64,000 nucleotides of DNA from Flabesymbios commensalis (Eukaryota > Annelida > Polychaeta > Terebellida > Flabelligeridae): NCBI GenBank assembly GCA_964017125.1, contig OZ024907.1, forward strand, positions 23,077,842 through 23,141,841, given 5' to 3'. The notes under the pieces are model-generated. The model was given only the letters and a program-made list of their open reading frames with translations. It ran no database searches and was not told the origin of the DNA. How positions within the stretch are numbered: the first letter of the stretch is position 1; each line of letters starts with the position of its first letter. Below, piece by piece: positions 33,030-45,323 of this stretch. Position numbers and translations under genes: made by a program.

Positions 33030-36000
33030 AATGTGAAAGCGATGTCCGAGCCTTCTCATTTCTATACGGCAGTCAGCAAAAAGTGCACCTTTCATACATG
33101 GCAAAAATGAGTCATTGACTGGGGCGCTGTGGCGATAGGTAGAGTAACACAATTGCGATCATTTTCACATCTTTAATTAACATGATTAACAGTATTATCA
33201 TTAATATGTGTTAATGGCTTGATCACACAATAAAATTGTTGAATTACATCTTCATGATTTTGAAACGTGACAACAGTAGGCCTACTTGCGTTAATTCTAT
33301 TCTAGCAGTACCACCGTCTTGTCTTAGATATCATTCGGTCCTAAAGTACAGTGTCTACTGATATAATAAAACGTTTATCTGTTGAAAAGTGAGCGCCTCT
33401 TTTCCAAAAATTCCAGATAAAAGTCAGCCTTGGCTAAAATAAATCATCTTCTTAGATCACATAGATCTAATGTTTTCAAATTTAATTAAAACGATATTTT
33501 CAATGTACAATATTTCATGTATGCATACACAGAAAACACCACAATAAATATAACTTTGAGCAATCACTGGAAACCTATCGATAGAAATTATATTAAAAAT
33601 ATTCCATTATATCTTCGCATTCCATTATATTTTATGCGGCCTAATTCCAAACATACATTTTACAGTTGTGTACTCAAATATAAATCTACATAGATTGTCC
33701 ATCAAAGTTGTCTGTGTAGATATAATTTTTATTCAATTGTATTCTAAATGTGTAACCTGAGTTTTAATTTTAATTTAAGTAATCATCATAATAGGGGTTT
33801 GGCCTATCATAATAAAACATAATTCAAGAACGTCTTGGAACATCGATAATCTTTGCAGCATTTTTAATTATTTAAACTTCTAGTATTTTCTGTTTGATTT
33901 TTTTTACCTTTCGTCGTAGTAATAATTAACTTCACTGGTTAATCGAAGATGTGATGGTCATCGTATATGCGTATTTCAAAGCATTATTTTATGTTAAATA
34001 CCAATATAATTGTATGTCTTATATCACTCTGTATAATTGTTACTAAAAATGATACTGATCATATTCACTGATGTCAAAGTGATTTTTTATTCACAATATT
34101 ATCTGACTGACAAAAAAAAGGCAATTTGAATATGTGAATATAATATATAGGCCTATGAGTTAATACAATATTACTATATACGGTTAAACATATACGTGTT
34201 TAATTGTATACGAAGAAGTATTCGAACTTTCAAACCTAGTTAGACATGACAAAAATCACCGTGAATAAGAAAAAACTTACCAACTTTAATATAGTAACCT
34301 ACTTCTGCAGCATTAAATATCCATACACAGTGATTAATAGTGACAATCTGACTTATTGACTGTCATAGATATGATTTAAGAGATGTGATAAGTATCCTAG
34401 GTGACAGACACATCAGAGCAACAAGGCAGGAATCTGTCCAGCTAGCATGGTTAGTCTTCCTGGTCTATATCAATCCAGCCACCTCCCACCATCTCCTCTT
34501 ACATAATGGTCGATCACGGACGTCGACATTGCAAGCTCACATTTTTCCACTCGAACACCATCGTTTTTTAAGTGAACTGATTTGATACGCAACTCAATAC
34601 GGTTGTTTAGCTGGGAGTCGCTAGGTGGCGTAATAAACGATTATCTCTGTGAGTGAGGTTGTCACAATGGTATCTTCTGCAACTATGTCACGGACTTTAA
34701 TACAGGTTAAATATATTTTTTCACTGAAAATGGGAACGTACAACAAAATGAAAATATTCAGAGAAAAGGGGAAACTTATGCTCATACTGCATCTGCATGT
34801 ATGCGCGCAATACTTTCTTATTTCTAATTTACACAGATCTTTTGAAATTATTCATACACAATTTGAAACGTAGAAATGCAAAAAGAATTTTAGCAATGTT
34901 TAAAAAAAATTGAATTGTTATTGCGTAAAAGATTTAATTATGCCTTTGTTGTCAGGATGCACCTTCCATCTTTATAATGAACTACTAAATACTGGTCCTA
35001 TGGTAGTAGGCTAAGTATGTTCATGTGTAGCTAAATGTTAATAATTAAACACTTTGTATCGTTTTAAGTGTCACATATTCTGCTAAAAGTCATCTACGTG
35101 ATTTTCTAAAAGTCTATGATAACTAATTAAATATGAGAGTTTCCTTTTTTCTCAGCTTCTATGATCGTAATTATCAGACCGCCAACAAGCTATTGTTGGT
35201 AAAACCAGACGTCACATCAACTGATTATCGCCCACAATAAGCTCAGTCCACCGTCCCCGGGCAGAAGTGTCCAATTGTATCCCGATCTGTAATCGATCAA
35301 TCGTTTTGATTGTCGGGATTGGACAAACAGAAAACATCAAGTGCTTACTGCTTGTGGTAATTGTAAAGGTATTTTCACATGCATTAACTGTAGGTTTGAT
35401 CGTTTCTCCACATGAATCGTCCGGTCCCATTACATAGATAGGTTACTTATTATTATACAAGGTAATCAAATGTGGCCCATCCACATACTGGTGCAAAATA
35501 CAACTTTATATCTAATTGGTGTTATACTTCCCACAAAATTAGGTGTTATAAAAAACAGGACAATTATTATGAGACAATAGTATAAGACGCAGGTTAAAAA
35601 GTGAGGCTCCAGGCAATTGAACAGTTCGGAGCAGCTGCATAATTATTATACACAGTCACAACTAAGACAACAGATACGCGACATATCCCGTGAGACCGTT
35701 TCTGTCATCCCCTGTTGCAGCGTACCCATAGTATGTTTACTGGTTTCAGTACCCCGCGCGAAACTAGAATGAATGCAGTTTCCACACCCCCACTTTCAAT
35801 GGAGCTGAAACAAGTTCAAACGTTCTCCTAGGATAATGTATGAATTCAAGTTCCATCCACTTCTGCCATAAGCATTCAAAAGTAGGGCCTACTTCATCGG
35901 TTTCCACAGCGATCAAAGGATTAAATCGAAAGTTAAAATGTCACAAAAACTCCCAATTTCATGTCATAAAATAAAATAAAAGTAATTATTAAACAATAAA

Positions 36001-36045
36001 TAATAGAGGATAATTTGAAACTGGTAAGGTAAAATAGATTGCCTC
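33030..36045. other. Long non-coding AT-rich stretch
   Basis: No gene or repeat is identified with confidence. A 72-codon minus-strand frame at 35,212-35,430 has plausible amino-acid composition but no clear splice context or recognisable homology, so I do not call it a gene. Confidence 0.4.
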
Positions 36046-36049
36046 GATC

Positions 36050-37515
36050 TTAAGGCCCAGTCACACATACCATCACGTACGTCCAGCGCACTAAAAATGA
36101 AGAATGTTGGTCAGTGCGTTGTGATTCGCTGAGCGTGCGTCAGAATCCGCTGATGATTTGACGAGAACGCCGGATGAACGTTATTCATTTATTGTATGCG
36201 TCAACCTCTGCGCACATTTTCTGCATGTGCAAAAATGTGAGCGTTTTACCACTTGTGAATGTAGACGCCAGAAGAACGTCAGACCAGCGCCAGTCTAACG
36301 TTAGGCACAAGTAGAGCACACGCTCTAAATTCGTTGTGTTTTCGTTGGTTGACCGAGGTTTGTCCCAGTCACACATACACGGCGCACGGTCCACGCAAGA
36401 AAAAATAAAAATAAAAATTTGAATGTGAAAGACAAGTTGGCAAGTTGGTAGCGAGTGCACCACGTGTTTCCCAAGCAAAGGGCGAATCAACAGCGCTTTG
36501 CTATTGACGCATACAGTGCACATTAAATTATAGAACACCGATGCCGACGATTATAGTAACTTTTGTCAGTTTCGTTGGTATATATGTAACCATTTTTAAA
36601 AGAAAAAATGTGTCCTAAATTTAAGGCAACATTATATGCTTTGACTTAATTTTGACAATTAAAAATATCTGCACCCAAAACCGTGTATCGTGTGAAACAC
36701 CACCTCAAATGATTCAAAATTAAATGTCACTCTCCATAGCTCTAAGAGTTAATCTGTAGAAATTATAACACAGTCACAGCCTGTTGCTCGAGCACTGGGC
36801 GAGCAGCCCGCGTGTACTCAGCGCTGGCTTTCAGCGCTGATACAGCACATGGCAGTAGTTGCCGGCACTGCCCGGCGCCTTCAACGGGCAGCCATGTGAT
36901 ACAAAGCAAGCGTATCTGGCGTTGATATGACGTTGTTCTAGAGCGCCCTGCGGGTTTCTGGCGGTCTTCTGGCGTGTACATTGATGCGTTCTCATGCGTT
37001 GAATATTTTAAACATGCCCAGCTTCTTTTGGCGCTGACAGAGCGCACAAAAATATGCGTAGCGTAAGTGCAGCGCACTCCACGAACCAGTAACGAGTGCT
37101 GACGCACGACCAACACTCCGGTAAAAAATTCAATTAGAAAATATTTAGAAAAATAGCTAAAAAATGACAGCACTGAGCGAGCATATAGCGCCCATCTCAC
37201 GTGTTTCTAACGCATGTCCAGCAAATATATGACGTATATGGGCGTGCTAAATGACTCCCCGATTTATTCGTGCGGCACGCTAGAAATTCGCTGTGCCTTC
37301 GTTAGTTTCTTCACCCTGCTAACGCGCAGCGCGTTAGCAAAACGCTGTACATTCGCTGATTTATGCACCTGATTTATCTATAGCACGCTGTATATTTAGC
37401 ATCAACTCGCTAGCTATTTTCATATCCTGACAATTTCGTGGACGCACAACGGCGCACTGCTGTAATTTTTGTCACCCAAGGCGTGGGCGGTGCGTCGTGT
37501 GTGACTGGGGTATTA
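36050..37515. mobile_element. ~1.46-kb element with CCCAGTCACACA inverted termini
   Basis: 'ggcccagtcacacataccatcacg' at the left and 'tgcgtcgtgtgtgactggggtatta' at the right are inverted termini (CCCAGTCACACA core). A third terminus-like copy, 'tcccagtcacacatacacggcgcacggtcc', lies at 36,364-36,393, suggesting a nested or shorter derivative. The interior is rich in GCGC/ACGCA words unlike the AT-rich surroundings. The 145-codon minus-strand frame inside (36,763-37,200) has no coding character. Probably a non-autonomous DNA transposon; superfamily not assigned. Confidence 0.7.
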
Positions 37516-37829
37516 GAGGTAACACTAGCAGGGGTGGCAATGTGAAACTGTTACACCAGCATTTAAACCATCTAGGGGACCGGGTGAATCACATGGAGTA
37601 GATAGTGTATCTTGAAGGGGGTATATAAACCCAATACCCCGCTCACGCGCAATCAGACTGATATTTATATTTGTTTATGCGTTACGAGACAATATACAGG
37701 TGACCTATACGCCCGCATCTATATAAGCCTACGCTTTATTTATTATTACACGGATCGACAGAAGAATTACCATCTCCTTCAAGAGGTGGGATATGTAGCT
37801 CTACATAAGTATGCATGACTGGGGAGAAA

Positions 37830-37860
37830 GTTAGGCGCTCTGCAAATGCGCCACGTCCCC
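37830..37860 (-). mobile_element. tRNA-head fragment of SINE family A
   Basis: 'ggcgctctgcaaatgcgccacgtcccc' is the reverse complement of the tRNA-like head seen at 38,045-38,070. Only the head is present. Confidence 0.5.
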
Positions 37861-38038
37861 CTCCACTAGTTAAATGAATATAATTATCAGGGATTACATT
37901 TTGTAAATGTATTCAGCTTTTTTTTGGCTGGGCATTGTATGTCAATGCATGTGACTAAAATCAGCAAAACATATTATATTATTGCCGCTACTCCTAGAAA
38001 ATAAATAATTCTTGATATTTTCACTCATTTAAATCTGG

Positions 38039-38210
38039 GGAAGGGGACGTGGCGCATTGGCAGAGCGCCTGACTGCCTCGCAAGACACGCATGCGTCCCG
38101 GGTTCGAACCCCGCTGATTGTGCGTGAGTTTTTCAGAGAAATACCCTTTTTTCTCCCTTCTCAACGCGATCACGTTAATATCGGCCACCCAGGTAAGGTT
38201 GAGACCAGTG
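38039..38210 (+). mobile_element. tRNA-derived SINE (family A), 5' part
   Basis: GGGACGTGGCGCATTGGCAG gives an A box and CCGGGTTCGAACCCCGC a B box, followed by 'cccttttttctcccttctcaac', which parallels 'atgtttctcccctctcaa' in the 13.1-kb copy. The tRNA-like part is better preserved than at 13.4 kb, but the anticodon stem is not convincing, so I call it a SINE. Confidence 0.7.
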
Positions 38211-38318
38211 TATCTACGTCAATTTCATCACAGTCATTGCATTGTATTTCAAATATGCCACGTGGTGCGTAAAGTGAATGTGAAGAGGGAGATTAAAGGG
38301 TTAAATATTTACTGTTCT

Positions 38319-38356
38319 GCAAGGCCAAAAGACAGATACTGCCTTCTGGCTTTGCA
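38319..38356. repeat. Imperfect hairpin related to the 49.1-kb hairpin
   Basis: 'gcaaggccaaaag' and 'cttctggctttgc' pair around 'acagatactgc'. The right side (AGATACTGCCTT.TGGCTTTG) matches the right arm of the hairpin at 49,112-49,178, so the two are probably related. Confidence 0.5.
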
Positions 38357-38837
38357 CGGCACAGCACATCGCTCACCGCCTTCAATCGGAACAAACATGC
38401 ATTTTTTACTTGCTACCAAAGTGCGTCGTCTCTTCAAAGCATTAGATACTGCAGATCAGATAATATTATAAAGGACGAAAACTAAAACGCGAATAGTTGT
38501 GTGCAACACAGAGTGTAGATTAGGTGATGTGCAATACTAATAACACTGCACTCATAATGGTCACAACAATTTCATAACAATTTCCGTGAAGTAAGAATAA
38601 TTATGGCTACCAGCAGTTATTTTGGATTGTATCAGGATGGCTCACACTAAGTGAAGGAAATCAGGGTGAGCAAAATCAAAATGATCGATAATGTTGATGC
38701 AGAGCTTGAATCTTCATTGCTCTATATTGGAGAAAAGTATAAACGGTTGACCATTAACACTGTGAACATGTTTTAAATAACTATATGTCTAACTAATAAT
38801 CTAGTTTTGAATTTGGGACAATCGCTGATTTTTATGT

Positions 38838-39225
38838 TATCACCTTCGTCAGGAAGGTTATGTTTTTGATCTGAATGGTTTGTCTGTCACTTTGTCTGTC
38901 TGTCGGATCATTTTTTAACTAAAGAACGGATTTACATTTAGCCTTTAGTACAGGTGTGTTTCAGGCTTTATGAATGAATGAAATAGGTTGAATCTATGAC
39001 GTCATAAATTGATCATCTGCGGTGAATTTTGTGTAATGTCACACAGTGGGAACGAGCCTTCCATAGGCAGTGCCTAAAATATTATATATCGGGCCAATGA
39101 TGACCTATTCATTAAATTTTGGGGGTGATCCGGATTACGATCCGGATGCTGGACCCAGATTACGATAATTAATTGGAGGTTTGTAGTCTCTGATCAAGGA
39201 ATATTCCTTGCTCGGACAGACTCTC
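38838..39225 (+). repeat. Copy of a widespread 'GGTTATGTTTTTG...GATCCGGA' repeat
   Basis: It reads 'tcaccttcgtcaggaaggttatgtttttgatctg', 'gtttgtctgtc..gtctgtctgtcgg', then 'ttttgggggtgatccggattacgatccgga' and 'ggaggtttgtagtctctgatcaagg'. From memory, this layout is found as an interspersed repeat in many animal genomes; I cannot name its superfamily. The spacing suggests a near full-length ~390-bp copy. Confidence 0.55.
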
Positions 39226-39229
39226 TTTT

Positions 39230-40600
39230 GACTGACTGACTGACTGTTTAAAAGAGAATGAATTGATAACCTCAGTTATTTAAAATAGAAATCAGCTGCG
39301 TATATCTGGGGATTTCATGGCGCCTTTAATATTTCGGACCAAACAGGATCTAATGAACCTGGAATAATATAACTGCTGAGACAGAGCCGATATTCTACGA
39401 TTATAATACATCAACCGTCCTAACAGCCCACTCCGCGAACTTGTCATAAGAAAACAGTAGGTCATAGTGAGGCTATTTCTTATACAAACTTGTTTTCTTA
39501 TCATTTTAACTCAATCTATCAATTGTTAAACTGTGATATACGTAGAATAAGTAATCCACAGGTATATGGTAAGATTTAAGCCGAATAGTAGTAAAAAACT
39601 ATGTAGCCTATTTTTAAATAAAATTTGATGAGCACGAAAGAATGTTTGAATCTATAAAAATCGAGATATCTTTAGGTATATTTCATGATTTACACTTGGG
39701 TACTTCAAATATATATTTATTAAATTTTCGTTGACTGTGAAGAGGGAACTGCACCAGCAGTACATACATCGCAGCGAATACACATGTAATCAGATGTCCG
39801 AGCGGCTAAAATGTGAACTAAGTAGTGTAGTATATATGGGCTGTGCATAAAAAGTAGTGACTCTCAGTAATATTTACCCATCGTCAGAGGCGCCTTGAAT
39901 ATCACTTTTTTCTTGGTGTCCATTTTTTTCGCGTCATATACTATATAAGGATCACACGTACTTTTACACCTGGACTGTAGATCCGCATTGTCAATGTGAG
40001 GGAGCCTTCCCGCTGATGGCACTAACACGAATCATCTAAGTTAGAGATCTAGAGGCTCTCATCTGACACCCATCTCCACATGAGCAAACAACACTCATTT
40101 ACACTCTCACCAATCAATATCCAATATTAAGAGTTTTCATGACAAAAACATACGCTGATATTATTTTCCACAATGGCTCACCGGTGTTGTTGAGAAACTA
40201 AGTATTGACTGAGTTTAATATAATCTCATAGTGTGTATTTGAGTAACTCAAACATAATTATGTTATTTCCCTCCGGTGCTAAAACTATTGCCACATTTAA
40301 ATAGGGACTGTTCCATACACTTATTCGAATACAGATTAAATGTACATTAATTGTATTTCATCAATTTGTATCTATTGAGATCGAAGAAGTATGTAATTTC
40401 GTTTGAATTACATCTTAAATTAAACTGTTATTGACCAGCAGTCCGTTGTAAGCACACCACCAGAAACCACTATTTTCTATGGTCTTCAGAAGGCGAAGGG
40501 TTTTGCCCACATCCAGCTAATCCTTTGTACATCTACCAGGTGAGATAGGGTGACATCACTGAGGAAGTCTGTCGATGGATGCCCTGAAGCCACACTATGT
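39230..40600. other. Non-coding stretch
   Basis: Apart from a short GACT repeat (39,230-39,246) I see nothing distinctive. 40,605-40,650 carries a weak half of the palindromic foldback family ('agaccaatgctgggccagcctcg'). Confidence 0.4.
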
Positions 40601-40687
40601 CCCCGCTGTATGTCAGACCAATGCTGGGCCAGCCTCGCTGAGAGACCTAGCTTTAAAGTGTTCCGCATCAACTCTGATATGTAGAAC

Positions 40688-40739
40688 CAAAAAGCTGTAA
40701 ATGCTTACTTTAAAAGTAATCATTTACAGCTTTTTCATG
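40688..40739. repeat. Hairpin with ~23-bp arms flanked by GTAGAAC
   Basis: 'aaaaagctgtaaatgcttact' pairs with 'agtaatcatttacagcttttt' around a TTTAAA loop. The 7-bp word GTAGAAC lies directly on both sides (40,681-40,687 and 40,740-40,746), consistent with a target-site duplication. Confidence 0.7.
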
Positions 40740-41189
40740 GTAGAACATGTATTCTGTACGCTCCGAAGGCTGCAGAAGTAAATTACGAAAGAGATATTTA
40801 ATCCATGCGATTTTAATTATCTTGAGAAAGATACATTAGGTATTAAATTTGACAGCAAATCGACATCAATAAATGTATCTCGTATTAATATGTTGTTTGG
40901 CTAAAAATTGTTTGTCATATTTGACAAAGTTTTAAACATCATTTCTGACGTCAGTTTGATGTATTTTCATAATCACTTTCCGACTGGATAAGCAGGACGA
41001 CTATTGATCACGTATCACACATAACTTGTCCGTATATTAAAACAATATCGAGCTTCAAGTGTCGCTTGTACGAGAGATCAGAGGTTCAAATCCCATTCGC
41101 GTCAATTTCAATTTCAAAACAACTATATGTATCAGCTGTTCTAAAGATTGCTTCGATCACGTCAATGGCAGCCTTAACGCGACGTTACC

Positions 41190-41730
41190 TTACTGTGTGT
41201 ACAAGTGACATGATATCCCATCTTCCCTTGGCCAGTCTCACGCGACCGCAGGAGCCTGGCCGTATCGAGTACTATATCTGTATATGTGGCCACCTTCGGG
41301 GTGTGTCTGAGATTCAAGCATCATTGGGTGTGTCAGATTTATTTAAGTGTCACGAAGAATTGACCTCTTGTTTAGCTCTCAGCACAGTTACCTGTTTACG
41401 TTGCTAGATGTATTATATAGACAAGTCGTGAATCTCACATTTTGTTCCGAACTCCCTCGTGGCGGCCAGTGATTATACAGTGGCCGCCATTAGGGAGTTT
41501 TGCACACACCAGCGTGAGATTCCGAGTTTTTCTATATCTATCATATCAGCGGAAACAAGGAAGCTTTGCTCTCAGGCAGCTGTCAAGCGCTGCCTGATTG
41601 GCGCGCAACGTTCAAGGTATCTCGCTATTTAAAATAGTTGGAAGCTAGACTCGATAGAGCAAGGTATCGCCCTGTGGGCTCGTGGGTGAGATAACTTGTT
41701 AGGAAAGATGTGATATTCCAAATCACCTAC
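41190..41730. mobile_element. Non-autonomous element, copy 2 (inverted relative to 25.4 kb)
   Basis: It is the reverse-complement relative of 25,415-26,095: 'cttcccttggccagtctcacgc', 'ttgctagatgtattatatagacaag', 'ctatttaaaatagttggaagctagactcg' and 'ctcgtgggtgagataacttgtt' each have an inverted match there. It contains a local palindrome of the word 'tggcggcc/ggccgcca' around 41,460-41,490. Confidence 0.65.
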
Positions 41731-42109
41731 ATCCGAAATAAGGTATGCATTTTAGTTTTTGAAAGCCAATGCTAGAACGCTAATAATAATAACCAAACGG
41801 AATTTTTCTGCTAATATATTCCTTCTATTTCTAATTGACTGATGCATCTTCATAATTATGCTGTACTATGCAAAACTATCAAACACAGGTGATATTGTAT
41901 ATCCATTGTCATGATTGTTATCCATATATTTTAGTCAATGTGTCGATACATATTTATGTGATGTTCCCTCTTCTATTACAAAATATATTGTTATTTAACC
42001 TTGTTTTTAAACAATAACCTAATATATTTAATTAAACTTTAATTTAATGTTGGCTTATTGTTATATAAAAAGCAAACTCTGTGAACATCCTCAAGGTGAA
42101 AAGATAAAC

Positions 42110-42560
42110 AAATTATTCTGCTTCCACATTCACATCCAGCACGTATCCTCGCCGCCTACCTGTACCTTTAAACTGTTCATTCCACTTACCCTTGCTGTGC
42201 CATCCCATTAAACCAGGTTTCATGCCATTTCTGCCTACGTTTCTTATATTAAGGCTGATGTCATCTTGAGACAACATTACCGATCTACTCCACTCTTGTC
42301 GCCGTTCTTGATGGTACGCCATGACGGCAAGATGTGCCCTGTAGGCGTAGTCGACGAGTTCTGATCATTTCAGATCCTGATTATCACATGTAATGAATGC
42401 AGCATCTATGAAGAAATGTTTGCCAATTCTTCTATAAACAATGACGTCCACATCGCTATGTTTGTTCAACATTGCGTGCCCCTGGTATTGAAAGGGTGTA
42501 TTTAATACATTATACAGTGGGCAATACACCATTCCATTTCAAGGTGACGACATGTGTTTT
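42110..42560 (-). pseudogene. Unrecognised protein-coding remnant
   Basis: The minus strand has protein-like composition over ~450 bp. A 69-codon open stretch (42,113-42,322) is rich in Arg, Gly and Trp, with WSRSVMLSQDDISLNI and GLMGWHSKGKWNEQF. Just upstream is another protein-like stretch (about 42,355-42,545). I recognise no domain. It looks broken. It may be a fossil of a mobile or virus-like element, or a decayed host gene; I cannot tell which. A weaker protein-like stretch lies at about 42,660-42,860. Confidence 0.4.
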
Positions 42561-42869
42561 GTTATGTTTATCTGCAGGCTAAATACAATATTTCGACATA
42601 GAGTTAACATTGTATACAATTAAATAAATAGTTTTTCTATGATTGAACACTTATAATCTACTCACGATGAACTCCAAGCTTTCCAATATCCACAGTGTCT
42701 GCTATATTGATCATCTCTATCTGATTCTCTTTGTAGTTCAGACATCAAAAGAACCGGGATCAGAATCCAGCCAGGATCACGAAGATGTCTCCCGTCCACG
42801 TGGATAGCATGGACTGGACATGCTGAATGATTGCTGCAATCGCTCTGTTGATCTGCATATTGCCCATTG

Positions 42870-43860
42870 TATTATAATGGTATCAGTCAGTCCTTATTAA
42901 TGTGATGCAATGTGTGTTTCATCACGCACATTATGACCAGTCAGCATGCAAAACACACATCACGGTAAATACACGGTTATATAGTTTTATCAGCATTTTC
43001 TTTCTCATACATTTTTTGTTTGATTACACACATTCAAGGTTTATTTCCCTTTGTTTGCAATCGTGTCAATTTATATAATTCAAGGTAGATTATGGCGCCA
43101 CATATCGTGATTATATAATTTTTAGCTATCACTTATTTCTCACACATTGTATTTTCTTCAATACGCATTCTAAATTATATTTTTCACTAACATCCGCAGT
43201 CACATAAGCTACCCCGTAATTCGCCCCAACGTTGCTGAAAAAGAATTTGAAACTGAAGGTTTTAACCACCAAATGCACCCATACAAAATCGTCCATTTCT
43301 TTGGACGGTCATATATAAAACTTGGCCTCGATTATTCAGGTCAAAATCGTGTTGAAAAAAGGTTGCTTTTTTAGGGTAAAACGAATACAGCAATCCACAG
43401 CCCACACCTTTACGATGTGGGCTATTCCACGGCTACCGCGGAATTTAATTTCAGCGGTGCAGCAAATTGTTCAGTAATATAAAATCCTATTATCCTAATT
43501 CATTCTTTACTTTATCAATACATAGGTTGTTGGATAAGTATTAGTTAATTGAGCCATTTCCAAATGCAATAACTGGTGGAATGCGAGTGAATATCATAAT
43601 GAATGTGTCAGTGATAATATTATGAATAGATAGGGACTGGGCGGTCATCGTCCTCTCCTCCACTGTGACAGCACTAAGTAACTATAATAAAATATTTACA
43701 GACCAATCAAACCACTTCATGAGCCGGTAATCAAGCCAACACGATGCTTTCAGCGCCGGAACAAAATCCATACGACAATATTTACCGATGAATATTCATA
43801 CGTGATAATCCGCAATGTAGTGGGAAGCTGTTCATCATCTAAAACACTGCACGGGGTCGA
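42870..43860. other. Non-coding stretch with one short hairpin
   Basis: No gene seen. 'agcccacacctttacgatgtgggct' (43,399-43,423) is a small hairpin with 8-bp arms. The rest is AT-rich without structure that I can support. Confidence 0.4.
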
Positions 43861-43865
43861 CATCA

Positions 43866-43920
43866 CAATAAAGAGAGCGGTCGACGCTGGCCAAACATTG
43901 AGCCATTGCTGGACATGTAC
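43866..43920. mobile_element. Half copy of the palindromic foldback family
   Basis: 'tcgacgctggccaaacattgagccattgctggac' matches the centre and right arm of the family, but the left arm is absent or decayed. Confidence 0.35.
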
Positions 43921-44049
43921 ACATTTTTTGCCGAGAGATGATAGGTGAGACGCAAAATACAGTATGTGTGATGAGTGAAAGAGTACTACACAAAATGATG
44001 CAAAAGTATTTATCTGAGACTCTATCACCTTGACGGACCTAGTATGGTA

Positions 44050-44137
44050 GTCTACCCCCGACCAATAGAACAACGGCTCAGCTTGTCACATGACGAGATC
44101 AGTCAATCTCCGCTGTTATTCAGTTGTTATTCCAATT
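44050..44137. mobile_element. Short derivative of the 25.4-kb element
   Basis: 'tctacccccgaccaatagaac', 'cagcttgtcacatgac' and 'gagatcagtcaatctccgctg' followed by 'ttccaattagggg' join the two ends of the larger element, skipping its interior. Confidence 0.6.
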
Positions 44138-44139
44138 AG

Positions 44140-44230
44140 GGGTGGGCGAGGGACCTAGGGTAGTGGTTAGCACCGCTGCCTTTCACGCCAGAGCTCGGGG
44201 TCCGGTTCCCGGACTCGGCTGTTTGAAAGA
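44140..44230 (+). mobile_element. tRNA-Glu-like SINE head
   Basis: 'tagggtagtggttagcaccgctgcctttcacgcc' followed by 'ggggtccggttcccggactcgg' has tRNA-like A and B boxes and resembles tRNA-Glu (CTTTCAC in the anticodon region). The 5' acceptor strand has no matching 3' strand, so it is a tRNA-derived repeat rather than a functional tRNA. Confidence 0.55.
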
Positions 44231-44275
44231 AACAAAAAATGTTTCTCCCCTATACACGTGTGAAAGTCAGTATTG

Positions 44276-44455
44276 TGGGGAGCCTCCGTGGCCGAGAGGT
44301 AGCGTGCTCGGCCTCAAATTTAGAATCCTGTGTCTGGAGGACAGTGTCATCTCAATCATCTCACCATCCTCAGGAAGTTCTCCGGGCCCAGTTTAGCCTA
44401 TATGTGCACAAAGGTGGCCTAAAGCCCGATTCATTTCATTTATTTCCAGTTAGGG
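44276..44455 (+). mobile_element. tRNA-derived SINE (family B)
   Basis: 'gcctccgtggccgagaggtagcgtgctcggcc' is a Ser/Leu-tRNA-like head. The body is 'cctgtgtctggaggacagtgtcatctcaatc', 'cagtttagcctatatgtgcac' and 'aaaggtggcctaaagcccga', then a 'ttcatttcattt' tail. It sits directly after the tRNA-Glu-like repeat. Confidence 0.85.
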
Positions 44456-44499
44456 GTAAAATATCATACTTGGACCAACTTGACCATGATGAATAAAAC

Positions 44500-45320
44500 G
44501 CTGCATACTAAGATACATTACCATCTATTATGTATCTTCGATTCTATCACATGTATACTATTCAACCATGATAAACAAGATGTATCTGTGAATCTATTCT
44601 ACTAAAAGTTAAAACGATGTATAAGTGAATACATTATACTTACCCTGATAAAACGCTGTAGACCTCTATATATGTCAATCTATTACACTGCTCATGATAA
44701 AAACGTTGTATCTGTGAAACTATCCTGACTCGGTTGGCACAAACCCCCTGTCTTGGATTTTATTAGTACAGCTAGACATAACGGGTTTTAAGGGTGGACT
44801 TACTTCACGGACCATGATTAAAAACGTTGTAAATATTATTTCAGTAAACTGACCAAAATAGAAAATGCTGTATATGTTGATCTATTACACCGATGGTGAT
44901 AGAGATGTCTGAATGTGGGGAAATACATGTAGATCATGCTAAAACTGTGGGCACATTACACTGTGTGATGTAGATATATTAATTTGATGAAATCGTTGTC
45001 TGTATGATGTGAATATACGTTATCATCACGTTCATCAAAATATAAAAAACACACATTCCTGTTGTTGCTCTATTACTCCGATAATGATACCAGAAATCAC
45101 AGTTGGTTCATCATCTGTTAAGCATTGTGCTGCTGATTTAGTGTTTTTATTATTCATTCATTTAAAGGACTAAAAGGCTGAAAATCATTTATATTGATGC
45201 AAAATAAATATCTCCAATATGTAATTATTTGACTAACTAAGCACGTATTGCAAGATATTTTATCAACTAATGTTAAGTTGTGTGAGAAATGTGGAGCAGC
45301 GAGAGAGAGGATGTTGCACA
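44500..45320. other. Non-coding stretch with weak periodicity
   Basis: Phrases like 'gataaaacg(c/t)tgtata' and 'gtgaatctattacac' recur roughly every 60-90 bp between about 44,460 and 44,900, suggesting an old, badly decayed tandem repeat. Nothing coding is seen. Confidence 0.4.
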
Positions 45321-45323
45321 TTT

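Noticed and set aside
35212-35430. 72-codon minus-strand frame with plausible composition
   Set aside because: No recognisable homology, and no clear acceptor or donor defining an exon; too weak to annotate as a gene.
36763-37200. 145-codon minus-strand frame
   Set aside because: It lies inside the GC-rich CCCAGTCACACA element, has no recognisable domain, and its length is explained by low stop-codon density in GC-rich DNA.
38045-38112. Functional tRNA gene
   Set aside because: Internal promoter boxes are present, but the stems do not close into a proper cloverleaf, and related heads with SINE bodies occur at 13.4 and 37.8 kb.
41066-41407. 113-codon plus-strand frame
   Set aside because: Most of it lies within the repeat shared with 25.4-26.1 kb, which shows no coding pattern.
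44148-44215. Functional tRNA-Glu gene
   Set aside because: The acceptor stem has no matching 3' strand and the sequence runs straight into repeat DNA.
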